From Trichodelitschia bisporula (Eukaryota; Ascomycota; Dothideomycetes; Phaeotrichales; Phaeotrichaceae), in contig ML996704.1 in the NCBI GenBank assembly GCA_010356995.1, forward strand, positions 170,404 to 234,403: a DNA stretch of 64,000 nt. Direction: 5' to 3'. A program made the translations under genes and the position numbers. The notes beneath the pieces were generated by a model. The model did no database searches. It was given only the letters and a program-made list of their open reading frames with translations, and was not told the origin of the DNA. Shown piece by piece: positions 55,792-64,000 of the stretch (its first letter is position 1; every line of letters begins with the position of its first letter).

Positions 55792-57828
55792 ATGCAGTTC
55801 CCGAAACTGACCCCCTTACAATCGCGCCTTGTTGCCTGCCTGTGCACTTCGACCCTCTGCGTCTTGGTATACTACCTGCTATCGCCCGCGCCCGCGCGCT
55901 ACTTCGCCTACGCTGCCGAGCTAGACTCGCTGCTCAATCAGGACCACAACCACCACCGGATACTGGGGGCGCAAGGCGCGGAGTTGCTGGGCGACAGTTG
56001 GGGCGAAGAGGGGAGCTACGAAGCCGAGTTTGTGGGTGTGAGCCGCTCGCTGATCGGGAGGGCGGACGATGTGCCTCAAGGGCTGAAGAATAATGTGCCG
56101 GAGACATTGAATATCGATCCTGGAGACACCAAGTACTATGTGTTTGAGAAGGCGGACATATTCGGCAAGAAGGGATCCAACAGGAAGGAATTGCCGTCTA
56201 ACCTGCCCCCCGACAATCATCGGACAAAGAGGGATGATAGTGAAGGAGAATCTCTGGATGCGGCGGAGCATGCGAACCAGACTTTGGAGAGGCGGCAGGA
56301 CACTTCCATACAACAGGTGTACATCTCGATCAACACATGTCTGCAGCCTACGACAAACGCGACCGTCACCGCATACCCGCAGCTCTCTCTTTACATATCG
56401 ACCGTGGATACGAACCAAAAGCCAGGTCCAGGCGCCGATGACAGCTCGCAAACAATGTTCCAGCTGGATGGCGGATACATGAATGTTACCATTAATGTGA
56501 CAGACAACGTCTACATTGGAATAGCGGCGCCGAAGCTCGACCTCGGTTTCACTGGCAGCTGGAACTATGAGATTGCGGCGTCGATTGACGCTTTCTTCAT
56601 GGACTACTTTGAGACGCCGTTCCTGTGGAAGGTCGACTCGGACTCCAACTCCGCGCTGCTGGCGACAATGAATCTTACCAGTGAGAACGTCCCCCCCGAT
56701 AATGTCACGGCGCAAACGAAGATGGAGCACCTGCGCCAGAAATGGATGGGCATCACACCGCCGTTTGAGCTTTTCGTATTCAATCAAAGCGATCCTGCTG
56801 CTCAGGCCCTGAAGCGATCCTACTGCGGCCTCAAGAAAATGAATCTGGGCGCAGGAATCGATACCAACATGACCAGGCGCGGCATGGGCCAAAACCCGAA
56901 ACAGCAGTTCCACGTGAAGCAGCTGAAGCCCGGGCAGAAGTATCTTGCGATATTGGGATACAACGGTGTAAAGCAGGAGGATGAGGTCGGCAGCGCTGGA
57001 GGAGGCGGAAGGATATGGGAGACGTTAAGCTTTGAGACTCAAAGAGGTTTGTCCTTCGTGATCTAGTTTCCAACACTAACGTCCGCAGACGGCAACTGCC
57101 GCATCATATTCGACCTGCCCTTCTGCAACGACGTCGCCTACGCCGTGCCCACAAATCCCACCAACGACACACTAAAAGACATGCAAAACCTCGTGAACTT
57201 CTACGACGAGCACGCCAAAGCGCTGTACCAGAACTTCACCTTCTCCCTCCAGCAAATCCCCTGCGACACAACCTCCTCCGCGCAGTACTCCCTCGTCTCC
57301 AACTGCGAGCAATGTGCCCGGAGCTACAAAACCTGGCTCTGCGCCGTGACCATCCCGCGCTGCACCGATTTCTCCGCCCCCAACTCGTCGACGAAGAAAT
57401 ATCTCCTCCCGCGCAACGTCATGCAGCCATTCTACAACAACGACTCCCTGGCCGACCTCACAGGGCACTGGAACGACCCCGCCGAGGCCCGCGAGCGCAT
57501 GTATCTCAACTCAAGCCGCAACCCGCTGATCGACAGCGTCATCCGCCCGGGGCCCTACAAGGAGCTCCTGCCCTGCCGGCAGCTGTGCTACGACCTCGTC
57601 CGGACTTGTCCTGCGGCGTTGGGGTTCCAGTGCCCTGACCAGGGGTTTATGCTAGATAGGAGTTATGGCGATTTTGATAGGAGTCAGTTTTCGGTTGATG
57701 TTGTTACGTGTAATTATCCGGGTGTGGATTGGCCGACGTTGAGTGGGGTGGGGAGGGTTCGGGGTGCGGGGGTCGCTGTTGCGGTGGCGGTGGGGTTGAT
57801 GGTGATAGCGGTTATGGAGGGGTTGTAG
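55792..57828 (+). CDS. mid1: Mid1, subunit of the Cch1-Mid1 stretch-activated calcium channel
   Basis: The protein is 664 aa. Mid1 partners Cch1 in the plasma membrane and supports high-affinity Ca2+ uptake under wall or ER stress. An N-terminal hydrophobic helix (LVACLCTSTLCVLVYYLL) follows MQFPKLTPLQSR. The long lumenal/outside part has many N-glycosylation sequons (NATV, NVTINVT, NLTS, NQSD) and the conserved blocks YYVFEKADIFG, YEIAASIDAFF and GLKKMNLG. The C-terminal Cys-rich domain, needed for function in the yeast protein, is present: CRIIFDLPFCNDVAYAVP, NCEQCARSYKTWLCAVTIPRC and ELLPCRQLCYDLVRTCPAAL. A hydrophobic C-terminal end (VAVAVAVGLMVIAVMEGL) may be a GPI-like or membrane signal. 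The one intron is 57047-57088 (42 nt, ACTAAC branch). Confidence 0.94.
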
Positions 57829-59580
57829 ATGGCTGTTTATGGATGGCGCTTGTGGGCTTTTTTTTGGAGAGGGATGGGTTCTATGACGGGACGGTGTTGG
57901 GTGTCTTTACGGCGGGGATAACGGCTCCGATAGGGTCGACTGCCGTGGTGGCTAGAGTAATGCATATGACAACGTCTACCTCTGTGGGCGATCCCACTCG
58001 GAGTGTATCACTCTTGTTCAATGGGCATGTCACCGCTTAGAGATGGGAGCGTTGAAAAGAACATGGATTTCCTATCTACAAATCCACCAGCCATCCAACC
58101 AACCACATAAACCATTCACGCAGCCCCAAGGCCCTCGACGCCGTTGTAATCAATCATTCACACTCACGACATAAATATGGGCACCATTACTCGTAAGATG
58201 CAGACGCTTCATTGGGTACCACCGCTAAGAACGCTAATATTAAAAAATCCCAAGTAGTAATCATGCGGCATCCCATATCGATTCGACAGCAATAGCCGTA
58301 GAAGCATGCCATGAATTGTCACAGTATGCTGAATGCAACGTGGACGCTGTAGCGGTAAGGTGATAGATGACTAGGGATGGAGAGTGAAGCTCTCCAGCTA
58401 AACTATCTACTGTAGGAGGTGGCCTGTGCGTAGGCTGATGCCAAGCATAGACCACATCCTCCCTGATCTGGCAACTGCTGGATCTCTCACGTGTCCCACG
58501 TGCCTACCACACTGGCTATCCTGTAACATGAATTCAACCCACGCACCCATCCCCCTCCATCTTTCAATTGATCTGGAGCCCCTCGCCCTTTTATAGTCGG
58601 AATTTCCAGTAGTGGAATCGTCGTTATAACTGTCGAGCAGGACCCGCAGTTCACGCTGGCGAATGTAAGAATCGAGTCGTTAAAGACTGAGGTCCAGGAG
58701 TAGTGTAGTCCGTCGGTGGGAGGCCCGGTAATGCTGTAGAAGAAACTGCTACCCGAAGGAGCTTGGATGCAGCGGTCAAAGGGGTTTGGTGCTTATAATA
58801 AACCGATATGTGGTTGCACCAGTTTGGTGGATGAGTTGCAGCAAGGTGGGACCGGACTCCTAGGCCTGGCTGGTAGGTAGGCATGTTTGATCCCGCGGGA
58901 TATATACGCCCTATCTGATTGACGTAGGTTCAGGCAGCCCGGACAGGAGGCATCGCTCCCGGCATCCGCCCGGTATAAAACGCGGTTTGATCGAGTGGAA
59001 GGAGGGTTGAAGTGATGACGCTCAGTATACCTCTACACGAGGTGCTGGCCTGGGAACTGCTGTCGTTCCGCCTGATGTTGAGAAGCGGCTTCGGTGTTTG
59101 AGCATTGTTTCGCTGCGTCGTGCGTAGCCGGGGACTTGAAGCGCAACATGCTGGAGGAGGCAGGTCCAGCTGGTGAAGGTGCGCGTCCGTTGCTGCGGGT
59201 GGATGCTGAGCAGTCTCGGTGGAAGGATGATACGGTTCCCAAGAGCGCTGAAGCTGCGGTTTGGAGGATGTGGTATAGAGGGCGGTTGTCCAATTCGAGC
59301 GTGTTACTCTGCAACTGAGTGCCGGTGGTTGTAGGTACTGAATACATATCCGCGTTCGAAGGGTGTGCAGAGCGTACGTCGTCGATGGAGGAGTATATAC
59401 GGCTAGCAGCAACGAGCGCCGCGCAGCGTGATCGGGTCCTGGATACCGTACGCGGTTTGTTGCGGCTGGTGGTGACCGCCGAATCCGCGTCATATAGACA
59501 TCGTTCGTTTGTGAGCCCCCGCATCGCAAATCCAGACGCGTAGCAGCGTTGATGAGTACCGAGACCGCTGGCATATCCTC
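57829..59580. other. Gene-poor region
   Basis: About 1.75 kb hold no supported gene. Minus-strand frames at 58930-59574 overlap each other, are Ser/Thr/Arg-rich and show no family pattern. The region next to the SNF2-like remnant may itself be decayed sequence. Confidence 0.5.
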
Positions 59581-60140
59581 CTAATCGCTCCGGAGCTCTT
59601 CCCGAGCTAGCTTGTCCAGGTAGACGCGCTCGTTATCGTCAAGGGCCTGAGTCCCGGATATACGGCTCGGGAGACCCAACCTCAGGCCGCCTTGATTGCC
59701 GCCTGTGGATGTGTGCTGATGTCGAAGGCGAGAGGTGCCGGGAAACGGGTGACGTCGCACCCAGCTTCTGTTCGTAAAGGAGATTGAGCCAGTTGAGGCC
59801 ACCGAGTTGATAATCCTTTATAAGGAGGCTGTCGGTCATGAACTGGGGCTTGCCGAGGATCTGGAGATTGTCTTCTGCGGCCTTGCTGAAGGCTTCGAGA
59901 GGAAGAGTCTGGGTCGAGATAATATTCACCGCCCCTGGGGAAGGCATTGATATATGACGGAGGAGGAAGGGTATATGAGGGAAGGAGAGGAGTATATGGT
60001 GAGGTCAGGAGCTTTGTCCTTGGAGGAAGATCGTCTTTAAACCAAGCTGTCTTGGAGTTGTTGAACGCATTCAAGCGCTTTGTTATAAGAGGAGGTATAG
60101 AAGAGGATGAAGTTGATGAAGAAGAATCCACAGCCAGCAT
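59581..60140 (-). pseudogene. Remnant of an SNF2-family (FUN30/SMARCAD1-like) chromatin remodeller gene
   Basis: On the minus strand, residues around 59760-59850 read LLIKDYQLGGLNWLNLLYEQ. This is the start of the SNF2 ATPase domain, closest to Fun30/Fft proteins. The expected Walker A (DEMGLGKT) does not follow, and the sequence loses similarity at once. A short piece further down (about 59581-59655, ALDDNERVYLDKLAREEL then stop) could be the gene's C-terminal end. Upstream frames (MLAVDSSSSTSSSSIPPL and EAFSKAAEDNLQILGKPQF) may be earlier parts. The whole helicase core is missing, so this is probably an internally deleted copy or a translocated fragment. An intact copy is expected elsewhere in the genome. 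Confidence 0.55.
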
Positions 60141-60553
60141 CCCCCGAACTTAAGCACCGTTCCCAGTGACGGGCCCCCGGCTCATTCATTCATCTCCGTG
60201 AGTCAAACTCGAGGGCCTCACGTGTATCCACCCAGTCACTCCTTCCCCGTCCGAAGACCTCACGTGCATTTACCCAGTCGCGCCTTCCCCATCCTCCCAT
60301 CAACCGCCCACTCATCGAGCACATCACGTGCGAAAAGCAGATATCACAAAGCACATAAGAACCTCAAATGGAACCGAAGATCTTTTATTCAAGCTACCCA
60401 AATCATCCATTCTTCCTCCCAAAAGGCCTGTTTTATTGAATGGTACTCAACCAAAGTCCCGCCCTCCGAACCTTCCCCCTCGCTGCCAGGGGATCAACGG
60501 GTCAGCAGAAGCAGGCGCACCCGTGGCCTGAATAATCTCAGCCTCAGCCCCCC

Positions 60554-61015
60554 CTAAACGCGCTTCCCCCCCCTCGGCGGCTTCGGCTTTGGAAACCAAG
60601 GGTACGGAGGCGGGTGTGGCGGGCCCCCGGGCTTGGGCTTCGGCTTCTCGAGGGCCTTTCCAGACATGGGATACGGATGGCCCGATGACCCGCACTTCGG
60701 CTTCGGCGGCTTCGGCTTCGGCAACCAAGGGTACCGGGGCGGGTGTGGCGGGCCCCACGGGCGGGGTTTCTGTGGAGATTTTCCGGACATGGCTTGTAGC
60801 TCAGGAAGCTTAAAGGTGTGCGTGATGGCTGTGGTGGTTGGTTGTGGGGGGAGGAAGCCATACTCGTTTTCCACGGCTTTATACTCAGGGAGATGTGAGC
60901 CGTGAGGTGTGATGGGATGGGGGGCGTGAAGTGGTATATCTATGATGATATGAGGGGTGATGTGTTTAGTGCGAGGACCGGTGGTGAATGGGTACTGTAG
61001 TGGTGATGTCTTCAT
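60554..61015 (-). CDS. Proline-rich hypothetical protein with internal duplication
   Basis: The open frame is 153 aa. After a His/Pro-rich N-terminal part (EYKAVENEYGFLPPQ), two related blocks follow. Each starts MSGK and contains GPPHPPxYPWxPKPKPP. The plus strand of the same DNA reads a Gly/Phe-rich frame (GFGFGNQGYRGGCGG), so the true coding strand is not certain, and it may be non-coding minisatellite. No signal peptide is visible. The upstream start is weakly supported. It lies between the SNF2 remnant and SEY1. Confidence 0.35.
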   Translation of the reverse strand: MKTSPLQYPFTTGPRTKHITPHIIIDIPLHAPHPITPHGSHLPEYKAVENEYGFLPPQPTTTAITHTFKLPELQAMSGKSPQKPRPWGPPHPPRYPWLPKPKPPKPKCGSSGHPYPMSGKALEKPKPKPGGPPHPPPYPWFPKPKPPRGGKRV

Positions 61016-61163
61016 GGGGGACGGTGAACCTACCCCTGAATCCCCTACCCACCAAAGCCAGCCTCTTCAGCACATACAGCCGACCCGAGTATTAATGCCC
61101 TCAATTCCCATCTATACACTGCCCCCTCACCCTCGCCCAACCCAGACCACCATGCCGCAATGC

Positions 61164-63952
61164 CTAGATATCCTCCCCCTCCCGCTCCTCCTCAACCTTC
61201 TTCCCCCTTCCATCCAAACCCCGAAGCTCAATCCCCCCCTCCCTCGCCCCCATAGCAATAGCCTGCCGCCCCGTCTCACTGCTCTCCAAAAACTCCCTGA
61301 GTTTCTCCTTCACGATCTCCAGCGCCTGACTCCATGCCGCATTCCCCATCCGCAACATCGGGCCCCACAGGTTCAAACTGTACGTGATGTAACTCGCCGT
61401 CGCCGCCAGGATCAAGAGTACAATCAACAGGGGATTGCGCGCCACTGCGACTGTTAGCCTTGCTTCCATTAACACCACCACTTCCGACTCACCAGCAAAA
61501 ATCTCATTCTGCCCCAACACCAACATAACCGCCCACATCCACCACGGCGTTTGCGTCACACCCCCCAACGCACCCCTCTTCGCCTCGACATACACCCCAT
61601 CCGCCGTCTTGCGGAACCTAGCCGCCACGTCAGCGGCCCGGGCGTCGCCCAGAACAGCCATTTCCTCGGCGATGCTGCCGCCCTCCTCGGCGTCCACGCC
61701 GCCAATAGGGGGGAGGTCCTCTTCATCGGCCGGCGTGACCGACTTAGGCGGAACGCCAATCCAAGACTCCAGATCCGGAGCCGAACCCGTGGCTTGGAGG
61801 CGGAAGCGCGCGAGCAGCGGGATGAGCGTGAGGGTGTGATCACGTGCACGCGCAAACGCGCCGTCGATATCGTCGCTCGGGCGCCAGATACGCGGGACGC
61901 CGGCATCATCATACCGGAAGCGGTCCTCGAAGCTACGCGAAGCGCATTAGCATCACCCCGTGCCCCACATACCTAGGAGGGAACTCACTTCTCGCGCAAC
62001 TTCAGCAGCAAATTCCCCTCACTAACCTCCTCGTCGATCTTCGCGCGGAGCACGCCCCAACTCTTCCGTCTCAGCCGCCACAGCCCGACGTCCACCTCCT
62101 CAGCCGAGGCGTCGTAGCTGCGTGCACGCTCCGTGAAGCGCGCCTCCGCCTGCTGCACCGTGTCGCGAAACACAGCCCACACACGGTCCCACAGCTCGCG
62201 CTCAACAGCAGGCTTGTCGCCGTGCTCGGGCGCGCCAGATCCACCTCTACCAGAACCCAGGGCATTAAACTCAAGCCCAACCGCTTCACCCAGCCTCGTC
62301 CGCACCCAGCGCTCCACACGCGTAGCCAGACGTCTCATTTCCTCCTTCCTCAGCCCGGAGCCCACCTTCTCCAGCTCCTTCTTAAACATCCCATACTCAT
62401 GCACAAAATCGCTCCATGGCGCGCCCTCGACACTCGCCTTCCGCGCCGTCTTCTCGAACCTTGCAAAAGCATCGGCCTTCGCACTCTCCACGATCTGCGC
62501 AAAATCGTACTGCGCGCCTTTCTTCTGCCCCGCTTTGACGGCCTCGGCGACCGCGCGGCTGAACTCCGCGATCCCGGCTGCATGCGCGGCAGCGAGTTGC
62601 CCCTGGAAGAGCGCCTTGAGGCGGCCGTCGATCGTGGCCTCGAGCTCGGCGCGCTTGCGCGTGTACACGCCCTTGTGGTAGCGGCTGGCCTCCAGCTCAA
62701 AGTTCTTGACCACAGCCTTGCGCGCGCTGGTCATCGTGTTGCCGAGATCGGCGATAAGCGCCGGTTTGCCGGCCTCGCGTGCAGAGTCAGCTTGCTCACG
62801 CTCCAGCGGGGCGACGACCTCGTCAAACTGCACCAGCACCTCGCGGGCGATTTCGTCGCAGCGGAACTGAGCGAGCAATTCCTGCTGCGTGGGGAGGTCG
62901 AGATCCTTGTTGTTGACGATCTGGTCCCAGATGCTCTCGGCGTAGACGGGGAAGCCGTCGGCGGGGATGCGGCGGTGGTATTCGGGGAGCAGGAGCGGTT
63001 GGTCCGCTTCGTCGACCAGGCCGTGCCTTTTCGGGTCCTTGTAGCCTTCTCGGAAGCGGGAACTTAGCTTGTGGACCTCGGCTTCGAATTTCTCGGGCTG
63101 TAGGATCTTGTGCGGCAGCGCAACGAAGGCGAAGTCGAAGTAGTCGTCGATCTTGGAGGATTCGAGGCCTGGCGGCTTAGAGATGGAGGCCCAGAGCCGG
63201 CCAAGGTCGGCGAGCAGTGTGGCGCGCAGGTTGGCTAGTGGAGTGGTGCCGAGGTGGTCGCGGATGACGAAGAAGAGCAGCGAGCGCGGGATGGATCTGT
63301 ACGATTAGTCTCGGGCACAGAACTCAATGGCTAGGCAAACGTACTGGTTGTCCTTGACAAACAGCTGCAAATTGACCTCAAACACAGTCTTGAGCAGCCC
63401 CATGTTGGCGCCTTGGTAGAGCCCGACCTGGTGCTCCCAGATGTTGACGATGAGCACTTCGCTCGTGGCCAGAGCGAACAGCGCACTCTTGCGCTCAAAG
63501 TCCTGGTCCTCGCCGCGCTCGCGGCCGTCGGTGCCCTCAACGTCCATGACGAGGATGTTCTCAGCCATACCACGGGCCTCGCGGTCGGCGCCCTCGCGCT
63601 TATTCTTCGACATCCATATGCCCTTTGTAGTCTGGCGGCGCTCGGCCTCGCTCATGACGCCAAAGGAGGTACCAAACAGAAAGTTGAGCAGCGTGGACTT
63701 GCCCGTCGACTGCGAGCCAAAGACGGAGATGAGGTGGTAGTTGAAGCCGGCGGGGATGATCTTCTCGCGCGCCAGGTAGGTGCCAACATTTGCGTTGAAG
63801 TTCTTGTCCTCGTCGATCAGCTGGATGCCGTGCTCGTAGCTGGCGGCGGTGTCCGCGGCCATGCTCGCGAAGTGGCCGTTCATGTATTTGGCGGGTGCTG
63901 AACCGAAAGAGAGTGGCATGCTGGGCCGGCGGAGCTCTTCGGAGCCTGCCAT
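61164..63952 (-). CDS. sey1: Sey1, dynamin-like GTPase for ER membrane fusion (atlastin/RHD3 family)
   Basis: The protein is 878 aa. Sey1 fuses ER tubules homotypically. GTPase motifs: P-loop GSQSTGKST (79-87), switch I region [18 protein letters not shown] (137-143) and RDH after FFVI. A long helical bundle follows ([37 protein letters not shown]). Two closely spaced membrane segments come near the C-terminus: [17 protein letters not shown] and [20 protein letters not shown]. The cytosolic tail has an amphipathic helix ([15 protein letters not shown]). Four exons: 63345-63952, 61989-63296, 61493-61932 and 61164-61444; introns are 48, 56 and 48 nt, all GT-AG. The last intron separates the two membrane segments. 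ATG 63952 gives a standard N-terminus ([11 protein letters not shown] about residue 43). Length matches fungal Sey1. Confidence 0.96.
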
Positions 63953-64000
63953 GATGGTAGGAGCGGGTGGGGGAGGGTTAAGGGTGGAGCAAGAGGGTGT

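Noticed and set aside
55921-56913. 330-codon frame antisense to MID1
   Set aside because: It mirrors a confirmed exon and is Arg/His-rich with no motif.
58930-59574. 214-codon Ser/Thr/Arg-rich minus-strand frame
   Set aside because: Several overlapping frames are equally open here; no homology-like blocks.
61844-63067. 407-codon open frame antisense to SEY1
   Set aside because: It is a shadow of the GC-rich SEY1 exon: it lies wholly over a confirmed gene and shows no family pattern.

Overview
The window is nuclear DNA of a filamentous ascomycete (Pezizomycotina). The genes are compact and hold many short GT-AG introns of 39-65 nt, often with TACTAAC- or CTAAC-like branch sites. They include lineage markers: a velvet regulator (VeA), a HET-domain protein, a Byr4-type mitotic exit GAP, a GH7 cellulase and a class V chitinase with chitin-binding modules. 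A Dothideomycete is my best guess, but it is an inference and the species cannot be named from sequence alone. No operons, CRISPR arrays or prokaryotic signals are present.

Left third (0-26 kb). A partial M43-type metalloprotease crosses an assembly gap. Next come BYR4 (-) and an XRCC4/Lif1-like NHEJ protein (+), which diverge from a shared upstream region. They are followed by an intron-containing tRNA-Ile, the TRAPP II subunit TRS130 (six exons) and a HET-domain protein. After a gene-poor stretch, a class V chitinase (-) and a LysM/multi-CBM18 GPI-type protein (+) flank a broken uncharacterised gene. Together they form a small chitin-handling locus. An intron-containing tRNA-Val and a conserved uncharacterised gene follow.

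Middle third (25-46 kb). HEM13 (haem synthesis) and a MET17-type O-acetylhomoserine sulfhydrylase diverge across 2 kb. veA then reads on the minus strand, and an in-frame TAA cuts it before a C-terminal region that still looks conserved. A 4.7 kb gene-poor region lies upstream of veA. It is followed by a multipass membrane protein, a basic/coiled-coil protein with a 9-unit 10-residue repeat, and a long-chain acyl-CoA synthetase ending in the peroxisomal tripeptide AKL.

Right third (46-64 kb). This part holds a second copy of the same tRNA-Ile, a Pro/His/Cys-rich orphan ORF, a 105-bp TA-flanked inverted-repeat element (MITE-like), two small single-pass membrane proteins and a GH7 cellulase without a CBM. 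It also holds a gag-like LTR-retrotransposon fossil, the calcium-channel component MID1, an SNF2/FUN30-like gene remnant, a proline-rich ORF and the ER-fusion GTPase SEY1 at the right edge.

Most genes are unrelated housekeeping functions. Exon-intron models for BYR4, TRS130, HET, chitinase, LysM-CBM18, HEM13, MET17, ACSL, GH7, MID1 and SEY1 were worked out by hand. All of them keep a single open frame across every junction, and total coding lengths divide by three. No convincing wholly new multi-gene system was found. The most notable items are the interrupted veA, the chitinase/LysM locus, several in-frame minisatellites, and the MITE-like and dispersed repeats.
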